NCBI RefSeq assembly: GCF_900156345.1
Contig: NZ_FTPP01000001.1
Span: forward strand, 806,001-870,000
DNA: 64,000 nucleotides
Direction: 5' to 3'
Source of the DNA: Pontibacter indicus
GTDB lineage: Bacteria > Bacteroidota > Bacteroidia > Cytophagales > Hymenobacteraceae
The notes under the pieces were generated by a model that searched no databases, was not told the origin of the DNA, and saw nothing but the letters and a program-made list of their open reading frames with translations. The translations under genes were made by a program, and so were the position numbers. Shown here piece after piece: positions 55,897-64,000 of this stretch (within the stretch, counting starts at the first letter, position 1; each line of letters begins with the position of its first letter).

Positions 55897-56241
55897 GTGC
55901 ATATCGAGGATTTCAGAAATTACTGTATGGCTAAACCCGGTGCTACCGAGGAATTGCCGTTTGATGAGGATACGCTTGTTTTTAAGGTATGCGGCAAAAT
56001 GTTCGCTCTGTGTAGCCTTTCTGAATACGGGAAAGGTATAGCCCTGAAATGCGACCCGGAACAGGCTATTATCTTGCGGGAGCAATATCCGCAGGTGCTG
56101 CCTGGCTACCACATGAGTAAGAAACACTGGAATACCGTGCTGCCTGAATCAGGCTTACCTTCGGACTTAATCCTGTCCCTGATAGACCATTCCTATACCT
56201 TAGTCGTGGCGAAATTGCCCAAGGCGCTGAAGCCGGTTTAG
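55897..56241 (+). CDS. MmcQ/YjbR family protein (second in window)
   Basis: This 114-aa protein starts at GTG and has the YjbR pattern IEDFRNYCMAKPGATEELPF, KMFALCSLSEYGKGIALKCD and MSKKHWNTVLPESGLPSDLI. It shares the fold and gene size of the 16169-16516 protein but is clearly diverged. The function of the family is not settled. Confidence 0.9.
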   Translation: MHIEDFRNYCMAKPGATEELPFDEDTLVFKVCGKMFALCSLSEYGKGIALKCDPEQAIILREQYPQVLPGYHMSKKHWNTVLPESGLPSDLILSLIDHSYTLVVAKLPKALKPV

Positions 56242-56509
56242 GCAATATTTTTTGTTACACGTCGTTGTAGCAAATTTTTTTTGAATTAGCGATCACTTAC
56301 AAAAAAAGTAAATCCTGCAAAAACCTGCATAGGATTGTAACATAGGTTATATCTGCTTGCCCGTTTGTGAGCTTTTTGTACAAAACCCCACTCAATCCCA
56401 GTTTATAAGAGATTTAAGTGTAAAAATGCGGTAGTCGAATTTGTAACATATATAAAAGATAATATGTATATTAAGACCTATTTCGCAACTATTCACCCTA
56501 TATCTCACT

Positions 56510-57016
56510 ATGCAATCTCAACGCAAAGTAGGCGTATACGCTTACCGCAACGAATGGCAGCACGCCAGTCTGAACATCATCCTAACCAACAGTTTACTGC
56601 TTAACAGTTACGAAGAGTTTTTTAGAAAGCATGACGTAACCGGTCAGCAATACAACATTCTCCGCATTTTACGTGAGCACCACCCCAAACCGGTTTCCAC
56701 CTCGGTGCTGCGCAACAACATGCTTGACAAAATGTCTGATACATCCCGCCTGGTGGGTCGCCTTAAATCCAAGGGATTGGTAGATGTGGAGCGCAATATC
56801 TCTGACAAGCGATTAGTCAACATCGTGATCTCCGACAAAGGGTTCAAACTACTAGACCAGATCGGAGATAATCTGTATAAGCTCGATAACCTGTTGCAGG
56901 GACTTTCCGAAGAGGAGGCCATCACTTTAACCAGCCTTTTAACCAAAGCACAGGAGTCGATCGCCTCCGCAGAAGAGCGTCTCTCTAATGTCCTTCAAAT
57001 GAATGAAGCAGTCTAA
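56510..57016 (+). CDS. MarR family transcriptional regulator
   Basis: This 168-aa winged-helix dimer has the MarR core TGQQYNILRILREHHPKPVS, SDTSRLVGRLKSKGLVDVER and the wing NISDKRLVNIVISDKGFKLL. The 268-bp upstream gap carries the direct repeat TTGTAACATA (56335-56344 is similar, 56441-56450 exact), possibly bound by this or another regulator. The target genes are unknown. Confidence 0.92.
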   Translation: MQSQRKVGVYAYRNEWQHASLNIILTNSLLLNSYEEFFRKHDVTGQQYNILRILREHHPKPVSTSVLRNNMLDKMSDTSRLVGRLKSKGLVDVERNISDKRLVNIVISDKGFKLLDQIGDNLYKLDNLLQGLSEEEAITLTSLLTKAQESIASAEERLSNVLQMNEAV

Positions 57017-57032
57017 TAAATTTTTAGACAAC

Positions 57033-57064
57033 AAAAAGGATAGCCCAACTGGCTATCCTTTTTT
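57033..57064. terminator. bidirectional terminator, marR-like gene / leuS
   Basis: AAAAAGGATAGCC (57033-57045) pairs perfectly with GGCTATCCTTTTT (57051-57063) over a 5-base loop. Confidence 0.93.
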
Positions 57065-57165
57065 ATTTACCAGAACCGTAAATGGTGATGCTACGAAAAA
57101 ACCGAAAGCCGCCAGATTTGGGGTCTGAGCGGCTTACGGAAAAGTTAGTGGTAAGATGGAACTCC

Positions 57166-59931
57166 TTATACCACCACGTTGATGATTTTGTTAGGGACGA
57201 TAATAATTTTCTTTGGTGCTTTTCCTTCCATAAACCGCACAATCTGCTCGTCGGCCAATACAGCTTTCTCCATTTCTTCACGCGGGGTATCGGTAGCAAA
57301 AGCGAGCTTGCCGCGCGTCTTGCCGTTCACGGAAACCGGGTACTCAAAGGTATTTTCCACCAGGTACTTTTCATCCCAGGCAGGGAACGGTGCAAATGAG
57401 ATGCTCTCGCTATGTCCTAGTTTCTCCCACAGCTCCTCCGCAATATGTGGCGCGTAAGGTGCCAGCGCGATCGTCAATGGTTCCAGAATAGCCCGCTTGT
57501 TCGTTTTGAGCGGGATCAACTCGTTGACGCAGATCATGAACGTCGGAACGGAAGTGTTGAACGAGAAGCGCTCGATGTCTTCCTCCACCTTTTTGATCGT
57601 CTTGTGCAAGGACTTCAACTCAGCTGCCGTTGGCTCTTCATCCGTCACAACAAAGTTGCCGTCGTTGTCATGGAATAGCTTCCAGAAGCGTTTCAAGAAC
57701 TTGGTCACGCCATCCATGCCATGGGTATTCCAAGGCTTGAACTGTTCCAGCGGACCAAGGAACATCTCGTACATGCGGAGCGTATCGGCTCCGTTTCGCT
57801 CAACCAGGATGTCTGGGTTCACCACGTTGTACTTCGACTTCGACATCTTTTCGATCTCGACACCGCAAATATACTTGCCATCTTCCAGAATGAATTCGGC
57901 CGTAGCGTTCTCTGGTCTCCAGGCTTTGAAAGCCTCAAGATCCAGTTCGTCATTCTCAACGATATTCACATCCACGTGCAGCGGCGTTGTGTCGAATTGC
58001 TTGCGCAGACCATAGGAAACATAGGTGTTGCTGTCCTTCACGCGGTATACGAAGTTCGAGCGACCCTGAATCATACCTTGGTTGATCAGCTTTTTAAAAG
58101 GCTCTTTTTCTACCACCAGTCCCAAGTCGTAAAGGAACATGTTCCAGAAGCGGGAGTAGAGAAGGTGACCCGTCGCGTGTTCGGCACCACCCATGTACAG
58201 GTCCACGTTGCGCCAGTAAGCTACTTTGTCTTTGTCAGCAAAGGCCTGGTCGTTTTGCGGGTCCATGTAACGGTACCAGTACCAGCTCGAGCCAGCCCAA
58301 CCCGGCATAGTGCTTAGCTCATACTCATATTGGTCCTGGTATTTCCAGTCCACGGCACGGCCGAGTGGTGGCTCACCTGTTTCAGTAGGCAGGTAGGCGT
58401 CGATTTTTGGCAGCTCCAGCGGCAGCTCACTTTCGTTGAGCAGGTGCGGTATACCGTCTTTGAAGTAGACCGGCACTGGCTCGCCCCAGTAGCGCTGGCG
58501 GCTGAACACGGCATCGCGCATACGGAACTGCGTTCTGCCTTTGCCTACCCCCAGTTCTTCGGCTTTGGCTATACCTGCTTTTATCGCGTCTTTCACTTCC
58601 AGCCCGTTCAGGAATCCGGAGTTGATGATCTTTCCTTCTTTGCCGGCATATGCTTCTTCTTCCAGGTTGCCGCCTTCCACTACCTGTGGAATTGACAGGT
58701 TGAAGTGCTTGGCAAAAGCATAGTCGCGTGAGTCGTGTCCTGGAACAGCCATCACAGCACCAGTGCCGTAACCGGCCAGCACATAGTCAGCGATCCATAC
58801 CGGTACGCGCTCATTAGAGAGCGGGTTGATGGCGTAAGCACCTGTAAATACCCCGCTCACAACTTTCACATCCGTCATGCGCTCGCGCTCTGACTTGTTT
58901 TTCGCCTGGCTCACGTAGGCCTCCACAGCGGCACGCTGTTCATTCGTCGTGATCTTTGCTACCAGTTCATGTTCCGGCGCCAACACGACGAAAGACACTC
59001 CGAAGATCGTATCAATACGGGTGGTGAACACTTTGATGTGACCGTCACCCTCAATGGCAAAGTCCAGCTCGGCACCCACGGATTTCCCGATCCAGTTACG
59101 CTGCATTTCTTTTACCGGTTCCGGCCAGTCGATGGTGTCGAGGCCCTGCAACAGGCGGTCGGCATAGGCGGTGATGCGCATCATCCACTGGCGCATCAGT
59201 TTGCGCTCCACCGGATAACCACCTCGCTCCGATACGCCGCCCACTACCTCGTCGTTGGCCAGCACCGTGCCCAGGGCAGGGCACCAGTTCACTACGGCAT
59301 CGGCTACGTAGGTCAATCTGTATTTCAAAAGCAGCTGCGCTTTTTCCTGCTCGTCCATAGACTTCCAATCCTCAGCTGTGAAGGCCGGTGTGTCTTCGTC
59401 GCAGGCAGCGTTGATATCGGCATTGCCATTGGTTTCAAAGGCAGCTACCAGCTTGTCAATGGATTCGGCTTTGTTGGAGGTATAGTCGTAGTAGCTGTTG
59501 AAGAGCTGCATGAAGATCCACTGCGTCCATTTGTAGTAGCTTGGATCCGAGGTGCGCACTTCGCGCTCCCACTCGTAGGAGAAACCAATGTTCTTGAGCT
59601 GCTCAATGTACCGTGCAATGTTCTGCTCGGTCGTAATGGCAGGGTGCTGCCCTGTTTGGATGGCGTATTGCTCAGCCGGAAGACCAAAGGCGTCGAAGCC
59701 CATCGGATGCAGCACGTTGAATCCTTTGGCGCGCTTGTAGCGGCTCACAATGTCAGAGGCGATGTAGCCGAGCGGATGCCCTACGTGCAGACCAGCGCCC
59801 GAAGGGTAGGGGAACATATCCAGCACATAGTACTTCGGTTTATCGGTATTATCCGCGGCTTTAAACGTCTGGTTTTCTTCCCAGTAACGCTGCCACTTCT
59901 TCTCAATCTGATTGAAATTATACTCTGACAT
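57166..59931 (-). CDS. leuS: leucyl-tRNA synthetase
   Basis: This 921-aa class I aminoacyl-tRNA synthetase has the HIGH-type motif HVGH in [16 protein letters not shown] and the KMSKS motif in [17 protein letters not shown]1 editing domain sits between them ([19 protein letters not shown]). The anticodon-binding domain follows, with a C-terminal region [20 protein letters not shown]. It charges tRNA-Leu and edits mischarged isoleucine or norvaline. The length is typical. Confidence 0.98.
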   Translation of the reverse strand: MSEYNFNQIEKKWQRYWEENQTFKAADNTDKPKYYVLDMFPYPSGAGLHVGHPLGYIASDIVSRYKRAKGFNVLHPMGFDAFGLPAEQYAIQTGQHPAITTEQNIARYIEQLKNIGFSYEWEREVRTSDPSYYKWTQWIFMQLFNSYYDYTSNKAESIDKLVAAFETNGNADINAACDEDTPAFTAEDWKSMDEQEKAQLLLKYRLTYVADAVVNWCPALGTVLANDEVVGGVSERGGYPVERKLMRQWMMRITAYADRLLQGLDTIDWPEPVKEMQRNWIGKSVGAELDFAIEGDGHIKVFTTRIDTIFGVSFVVLAPEHELVAKITTNEQRAAVEAYVSQAKNKSERERMTDVKVVSGVFTGAYAINPLSNERVPVWIADYVLAGYGTGAVMAVPGHDSRDYAFAKHFNLSIPQVVEGGNLEEEAYAGKEGKIINSGFLNGLEVKDAIKAGIAKAEELGVGKGRTQFRMRDAVFSRQRYWGEPVPVYFKDGIPHLLNESELPLELPKIDAYLPTETGEPPLGRAVDWKYQDQYEYELSTMPGWAGSSWYWYRYMDPQNDQAFADKDKVAYWRNVDLYMGGAEHATGHLLYSRFWNMFLYDLGLVVEKEPFKKLINQGMIQGRSNFVYRVKDSNTYVSYGLRKQFDTTPLHVDVNIVENDELDLEAFKAWRPENATAEFILEDGKYICGVEIEKMSKSKYNVVNPDILVERNGADTLRMYEMFLGPLEQFKPWNTHGMDGVTKFLKRFWKLFHDNDGNFVVTDEEPTAAELKSLHKTIKKVEEDIERFSFNTSVPTFMICVNELIPLKTNKRAILEPLTIALAPYAPHIAEELWEKLGHSESISFAPFPAWDEKYLVENTFEYPVSVNGKTRGKLAFATDTPREEMEKAVLADEQIVRFMEGKAPKKIIIVPNKIINVVV

Positions 59932-60114
59932 AGTTTATCGGTATTCGCTTATGCTAAGTTAAGCTGCTAAGATACGTTAAATTGCTAAAATGTTAAACGG
60001 TTCGGTTGCTGATTGTTGGATTGTTATAGGACAAGTGTTTTAGAGTGCTTGAGCAGGTATAGGAAAAGTTGATGTAATAGGGCATTCACAATCTGGCGGT
60101 TATGATGTGATCTA

Positions 60115-60154
60115 AGGTATAGGTATAGGTATAGGTATAGGTATAGGTATAGGT
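60115..60154. repeat. hexanucleotide tandem repeat (AGGTAT)6
   Basis: Six exact AGGTAT units (60115-60150) are followed by a partial AGGT. The array lies in the leuS/DsbA gap and consists of the same word overrepresented across the window. Confidence 0.95.
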
Positions 60155-60288
60155 GCGCCATGATGCGTGCAGATTTCGTAGACTTAGATTAAGGTCCGCC
60201 TTTAGCTATACCTTCCCAAGTCAGAATACTTGTAGGTCACCCAAATATCAATTAACAAGACAACCCTTCTACAATTAGCAGCAATAGT

Positions 60289-60296
60289 TACCTTTG
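60289..60296 (+). promoter_or_regulatory. -7 promoter element for the DsbA-family gene
   Basis: TACCTTTG matches TAnnTTTG, 25 bases before the start codon. No -33 element is obvious. Confidence 0.45.
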
Positions 60297-60321
60297 CACT
60301 TTCAAGGAAACCGCAATTAAA

Positions 60322-60972
60322 ATGGAAAAATACGATCTGCTGGATGTGCCGCACCTGATTTACGTGATGGACCCGATGTGCTCGTGGTGCTACGGATTCG
60401 CGCCGGTGCTCCATAGGCTCAAAGAAGAACAGGATGGCAAGATGAACTTTAAACTGGTATTGGGCGGTTTACGGCCCTGCACGACAGAGCCGATGGGCGA
60501 GGAGATGAAAGCCGCCGTGCACCAACACTGGCAGGAAGTGGAGAAGGCGACCGGACAGCCATTCGATCTTGATTTTTTTGAGCGCGACAGTTTCGTGTAC
60601 GACACAGAGCCTGCCTGCCGGGCAGTGGTAACCGTCCGCTACCTGCAACCTGAAAAGGAATTGGCGATGGCTGAAGAAGTACAGCGTGCCTTCTATGCCC
60701 GCAACAACGATGTCACCAAGCCGGAGGTGCTGGCCGAAATCGCGCTGGGACTAGGTATAGCAGAAGACACTTTTCTGGAGAGGTTTGAGTCGGAGGAGAT
60801 GAAGGAGAAAACGCAGCAGGACTTCCTGATTGCCCGCCACCTGCAAGCCAATGCGTTCCCGAGTCTATACCTGCTTGTTGGGCATAACCTGACTTTGTTG
60901 AGCCGAGGTTACCGTTTGTACGATGCCATGAAGGCCAAGCTGGAAGAAGCACTGAAAGCTAGCAAACCTTGA
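60322..60972 (+). CDS. DsbA-family (FrnE-like) oxidoreductase
   Basis: This 216-aa cytoplasmic protein has a thioredoxin-fold active site Cys20-Ser-Trp-Cys23 (DPMCSWCYGF) and a helical insert (EKELAMAEEVQRAFYARNND). The FrnE-type arrangement is typical. It catalyses disulfide exchange or isomerisation, but the substrate is unknown. It overlaps the next gene by 4 bases (stop TGA within TTGA). Confidence 0.92.
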   Translation: MEKYDLLDVPHLIYVMDPMCSWCYGFAPVLHRLKEEQDGKMNFKLVLGGLRPCTTEPMGEEMKAAVHQHWQEVEKATGQPFDLDFFERDSFVYDTEPACRAVVTVRYLQPEKELAMAEEVQRAFYARNNDVTKPEVLAEIALGLGIAEDTFLERFESEEMKEKTQQDFLIARHLQANAFPSLYLLVGHNLTLLSRGYRLYDAMKAKLEEALKASKP

Positions 60973-61664
60973 AAACCGCCCTCTGCCACCTCACCAAAAG
61001 GCAATTGTCCTTGAATCAGTTGGCGCTGGGCGCCACCATCCGTCGGCCTATCTTTAAACTGATACAGGCGGATTACCCTGATTTTACGGATGACTCGTAT
61101 GTGGCGGTGGGCAACCTGAATAAGTACCGCAAGAAGTATCTGGAGCAACTCCTGGAAAAAGAGCTTGGTGAGATTTCGGAGCTTGAAAAGGAGGTGCTAG
61201 ACAGTATACAGGAGAACGAGCTCCTGTCCACCAACATAGAGGAAGAGCTGCGGGAGAACTTGTCTATTGGCGACCGAATGGCAGACAGGATCGCAACATT
61301 TGGTGGTAGCTGGACTTTCATCGTGGCCTTCTTCGGATTCATTATGCTTTGGATGATGGTGAACGTATACCTACTTGCCACTCGTCCGTTCGACCCATAC
61401 CCCTTCATACTCCTTAACCTGATTTTATCTTGCCTGGCGGCCATACAGGCACCCATCATCATGATGAGCCAGAACCGAAAAGAGGCAAAAGACCGGCAGC
61501 GATCAGAGTACGATTATAAGGTGAACCTGAAGGCAGAGCTGGAAATACGGTTGCTGCATGAGAAGATTGATCACCTGATCGTGCACCAGAATCAGCGCCT
61601 GCTTGAAATTCAGGAGATTCAGATTGACCTGATGGAAGATATCCTGAATCGCTCCAGGAAGTAA
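60969..61664 (+). CDS. DUF1003 membrane protein
   Basis: This 231-aa protein starts at TTG and overlaps the DsbA-family gene by 4 bases. The DUF1003 core is LSIGDRMADRIATFGGSWTF. Two transmembrane helices follow (about 113-134 and 146-167, ending APIIMMSQNRKEAKDR). A C-terminal coiled coil completes it. The function of the family is unknown. It ends only 2 bp from the convergent monooxygenase gene. Confidence 0.9.
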   Translation: MKTALCHLTKRQLSLNQLALGATIRRPIFKLIQADYPDFTDDSYVAVGNLNKYRKKYLEQLLEKELGEISELEKEVLDSIQENELLSTNIEEELRENLSIGDRMADRIATFGGSWTFIVAFFGFIMLWMMVNVYLLATRPFDPYPFILLNLILSCLAAIQAPIIMMSQNRKEAKDRQRSEYDYKVNLKAELEIRLLHEKIDHLIVHQNQRLLEIQEIQIDLMEDILNRSRK

Positions 61665-61666
61665 GT

Positions 61667-62440
61667 TTAACTTAAGGTGTTGTTGATTACTTTGGCCAAT
61701 GGATCAGCCCCGTTCCAGAGTCCGTAACTTTCAACAGGTATAAAGCGCGCGAAGAGCTCCTCGCTGTACCATTTTTCGGCCCGCGTGCGTTTGATCACTT
61801 CCTTGTGGAGGGCCCCTTGGTAAGCGTAGGCTTTCATGGCTTCCATCGACTCCCATACGCTGAAGGTGGCTTGCCGGATCAGGGGTAGCTCGCCAAGACC
61901 GATCGAACAGATCAGCCCTTTCGCCTCCTCGAGCCCCTTACTTACCTTAGGCGTAAACCGCCAGAACTGCGGCAATGCCAACCAGTTGATGGAAGCCCTC
62001 GTCAGGACGGCGACAGGGCCCTGATTATTTTTTTCGGTAAGCTGCGGCGTGAAGGGTTGCACCCTGTCCCAAAGACCGTGTGCCTGCGTAGGCAATAGTT
62101 TAACAGTCCAGATCTCGTAGGCGTGCAGGCGGTATTCCAGCATCAGTTCGGAACGCTCCAAAAATTCATCAGCAGCTTCCTCGCTCTCCCAGGTGCACAG
62201 CAGGCCATACCTCCGGAAGTTAGGTTTGATACTGAAGCCTTTACCGTGGCCACTGCCCAACAATTTATGAAACAACAAACCAGGAACCTGGTCTAGTTGG
62301 GCTCCTTTGGTACCCATTTGGGCAAGCCCCCAACGGATGTGGCCTTTCCTAAAACCGAAAAGCGTCAGGGTGGTAAGTCGGTCGGACTGTGGGGGGACTT
62401 GTCGCACGGAATCGGTATTAAAAGGTAAGTACAAATGCAA
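61667..62440 (-). CDS. CrtA-like (spheroidene monooxygenase family) protein
   Basis: This 257-aa protein starts at TTG. It matches the CrtA pattern: LTTLTLFGFRKGHIRWGLAQ, KGFSIKPNFRRYGLLCTWES, VAVLTRASINWLALPQFWRF and ATFSVWESMEAMKAYAYQGA. The tail EKWYSEELFARFIPVESYGL also fits. CrtA inserts keto groups into acyclic carotenoids in anoxygenic phototrophs. Bacteroidota carry homologues whose carotenoid substrate is less clear. No other crt genes are nearby. Confidence 0.85.
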   Translation of the reverse strand: MHLYLPFNTDSVRQVPPQSDRLTTLTLFGFRKGHIRWGLAQMGTKGAQLDQVPGLLFHKLLGSGHGKGFSIKPNFRRYGLLCTWESEEAADEFLERSELMLEYRLHAYEIWTVKLLPTQAHGLWDRVQPFTPQLTEKNNQGPVAVLTRASINWLALPQFWRFTPKVSKGLEEAKGLICSIGLGELPLIRQATFSVWESMEAMKAYAYQGALHKEVIKRTRAEKWYSEELFARFIPVESYGLWNGADPLAKVINNTLS

Positions 62441-62459
62441 TTTAATAAACTATTAAAGC

Positions 62460-62496
62460 AAAAACACCTGCCGAACCGAAATGTTTGGCAGGTGTC
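62460..62496 (-). terminator. terminator of the stress-protein gene
   Basis: ACACCTGCC (62464-62472) and GGCAGGTGT (62487-62495) pair, followed on the minus strand by TTTTTGC. Confidence 0.85.
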
Positions 62497-62524
62497 TCCA
62501 GTTTAAATTTGGCTGGTGCTATAC

Positions 62525-63019
62525 CTACAGGTTAATCTTTTTGTTCTCACCCGGATCGTAACTCTCGCCAGACAAAGTGGCTTTCACAAATCCGATCAGG
62601 TGGGTGACAGGGCTGCTTGGAGAGTCCCAGTACTCAGCTTTGTCGATATCCACCCGGATCAGGCCAATGTTCGGATCATCTTTTCCTTCAGGAAACCAAG
62701 CCTTCAACTCCGGTGACCAAAGTTCTTCAATCTTGGCTCTGTCTTTACTCAGTTTCGCTCTTCCTGAAACCGACACGTAGACATTGTCATCTGGCTTCGA
62801 ATAGCTCAGATTAACGTGCGAGTCGTGCACGATCTCGTGCGATTTGCCTGATTCGTAACCCGTAAAGAACCACACCACCCCGTCTTCACCGATGGTTTGC
62901 GTGCTCATGGGGCGGCTTCTCAGACTACCGTCGTCATCGATGGTGGTCATCATCGTAAAATCGATGTCTTTTACCAGTTCAATCAGCTTATTCAGATTCT
63001 CTTTTTGTTCGTTATTCAT
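62525..63019 (-). CDS. pyridoxamine 5'-phosphate oxidase-related general stress protein
   Basis: This 164-aa split-barrel flavin protein starts at the ATG at 63019. A longer upstream frame is not conserved-looking. The core is DIDFTMMTTIDDDGSLRSRP, VWFFTGYESGKSHEIVHDSH, VNLSYSKPDDNVYVSVSGRA and LIRVDIDKAEYWDSP. The family binds FMN or related flavins, and many members are stress-induced (GSP26-type). Enzymatic PLP synthesis is not implied. Confidence 0.9.
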   Translation of the reverse strand: MNNEQKENLNKLIELVKDIDFTMMTTIDDDGSLRSRPMSTQTIGEDGVVWFFTGYESGKSHEIVHDSHVNLSYSKPDDNVYVSVSGRAKLSKDRAKIEELWSPELKAWFPEGKDDPNIGLIRVDIDKAEYWDSPSSPVTHLIGFVKATLSGESYDPGENKKINL

Positions 63020-63156
63020 AGTGATATGTTGTAAATTGGATTTGTATTGGAGTACGGGTGCTTCCGTCAAAGAGTTTGTCAGCCTCTGCGCTACTTTCCC
63101 TACAACCAAGCATCCGGCAAATTGTTTTATCAAATACGTAAGCAAACAAAATTAAT

Positions 63157-63744
63157 TTGAACTACCTGGCCCATGTTTTTCTCTCTGGCAACGACGAAGC
63201 GCTATTGCTGGGCAATTTTATTGCTGATGCCGTGAAGGGAAAACAGCTGGAGCTATACCCTGCAGATGTGGCCCGGGGCATCCGGCTGCACCGCCTGATC
63301 GATGCCTATACCGACACCCACCCGGTGGTAAGCGAAACCAAGGCCCGCCTGCGTCCGCACTTCCGCAAATACGCCCCGGTGGTGGCCGACCTGTACTTCG
63401 ACCATTTTCTGGCTAGCCGCTTCAACGAGTTTTCATCTGAACCCCTGGAAGCGTATACCTCCCGTGTCTATACCTTGATCAATCGGCACCTGGCTAGTTT
63501 GCCCGAGCGGGTGCAGCATTTCTTTCCGTACATGATGCGCCAGAACTGGCTCTTGTCCTATGCCGAGGTAACAGGTATAGCACAGGCCCTGGGTGGACTA
63601 AGCCGGCGCACGTCGTTCGACTCAGGTATGGAAAGGGCGGGAGAGGAGTTGCTCGAAAACTATACCTTGTATGACACCGATTTTTCGATCTTCTTCCCGG
63701 AACTGATTGCTTATGTGGAGGAGGTACTGCCGGAACTAAGCTGA
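63157..63744 (+). CDS. acyl carrier protein phosphodiesterase
   Basis: This 195-aa HD-like hydrolase starts at TTG. It has MNYLAHVFLSGNDEALLLGN, GIRLHRLIDAYTDTHPVVSE and ADLYFDHFLA, matching AcpH, which removes 4'-phosphopantetheine from acyl carrier protein. The length is typical. Confidence 0.93.
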   Translation: MNYLAHVFLSGNDEALLLGNFIADAVKGKQLELYPADVARGIRLHRLIDAYTDTHPVVSETKARLRPHFRKYAPVVADLYFDHFLASRFNEFSSEPLEAYTSRVYTLINRHLASLPERVQHFFPYMMRQNWLLSYAEVTGIAQALGGLSRRTSFDSGMERAGEELLENYTLYDTDFSIFFPELIAYVEEVLPELS

Positions 63745-63748
63745 TTTC

Positions 63749-63977
63749 TTGACAAAGGAATTTTTTGACAAAAGGCAAAGGACGTTTCGGGAGATCTTGA
63801 ATGGATTTACCAAGGTATAGGTCCAGAAGTTAGGTGGATCAGGTTACTAGCTGCTATACCTATAAAAAAAGAGCCGCAGGTATAGCGGCTCTTTTTGTGT
63901 TTTGCAATTCGGCTTTTCACAAAGTGATCTATGGTGTCAAAAGTCTTTTGTCCTTTGCCAATAAACTCTCTGTCAAA
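63749..63977. repeat. low-complexity intergenic inverted repeat
   Basis: The left arm (63749-63783, TTGACAAAAGGCAAAGGAC type) and the right arm (63936-63977, GTCAAAAGTCTTTTGTCC type) are imperfect reverse complements with a perfect GGCAAAGGAC/GTCCTTTGCC core. The layout resembles the other three gaps of this class. Confidence 0.6.
63865..63896 (+). terminator. terminator after the ACP phosphodiesterase gene
   Basis: AAAAAGAGCCGC (63866-63877) pairs with GCGGCTCTTTTT (63885-63896). The loop is AGGTATA, the overrepresented word. Confidence 0.9.
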
Positions 63978-64000
63978 TAAGACTAGTGGTGATGCACACC

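Larger units (their letters stand above)
59932..60321. other. 390-bp intergenic region with tandem AGGTAT array
   Basis: No gene is visible. The left part has low-complexity AAGCTGCTAAGATACGTTA and GTTAAATTGCTAAAATG sequence like one arm of the inverted-repeat class. The centre holds the AGGTAT array. The right part carries the promoter region of the DsbA-family gene. Confidence 0.5.

Noticed and set aside
58969..59928. 319-codon plus-strand open frame
   Set aside because: It is antisense to leuS and has no signature.

Overview
This 64-kb window is a stretch of core chromosome from a member of the Bacteroidota. It is most likely a Cytophagales bacterium of the Hymenobacteraceae/Pontibacter type, inferred from protein flavour and gene order with no database search. 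Supporting signs are the long IspG with an inserted domain, a type III glutamine synthetase, a Porin_10-like outer-membrane protein, the miaB / sigma-54 activator / lptE / TPR / secG / groES-groEL gene order, lipoprotein signals, weak Shine-Dalgarno sites and TAnnTTTG-type -7 promoter elements. I see no prophage, insertion sequence, CRISPR array, rRNA or defence island.

Layout. 1-8.4 kb: 3' end of recQ, a secreted subtilisin-like lipoprotein, a LexA/CI-like repressor behind an AT-rich gap, pirin, rmuC, an HD hydrolase, a frameshifted small gene and a DUF481 beta-barrel. 8.6-11.7 kb: GDP-fucose genes fcl-gmd, then a noncoding patch with a GC-rich inverted repeat and three tandem tRNA-Asp genes. 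11.9-20.9 kb: accA, a metallo-beta-lactamase-fold hydrolase coupled to a patatin, a beta-barrel, an acyltransferase, a YjbR protein, smc and a small membrane protein. 21-26.8 kb: DUF4159 protein, rsmE, pckA, a POT peptide transporter and a lipoprotein. 26.9-39.5 kb: a long leftward block (groEL, groES, secG, TPR protein, lptE, sigma-54 activator, miaB, pabB, TPR protein, zinc-ribbon protein, Nif3-like protein, lipoprotein). 39.6-50.5 kb: lpxK, porin, miaE, a puzzling secreted protein, a MacB-like permease with a small partner, OmpH/Skp lipoprotein, mtaB and an LTA-synthase-like sulfatase. 50.7-64 kb: glutamine synthetase III, ispG, a second YjbR protein, a MarR regulator, leuS, a DsbA/FrnE-like protein, a DUF1003 protein, a CrtA-like monooxygenase, a flavin-binding stress protein and ACP phosphodiesterase.

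Functional themes are envelope biogenesis (lptE, lpxK, acyltransferase, OmpH, porins, fcl-gmd, secG), tRNA A37 modification (miaB, miaE, mtaB), and central nitrogen and carbon metabolism (glutamine synthetase, pckA, accA, ispG).

The most unusual signal is not a gene. A short non-palindromic word, AGGTATAG (CTATACCT on the other strand), recurs far above chance in genes and gaps throughout, is absent from groESL, and forms a six-fold tandem array at 60115-60154. Other candidates are perfect 20-bp palindromes upstream of glutamine synthetase and in the protease/repressor gap, a set of 10-bp-spaced half-sites upstream of groES, and a recurrent class of long, low-complexity intergenic inverted repeats.
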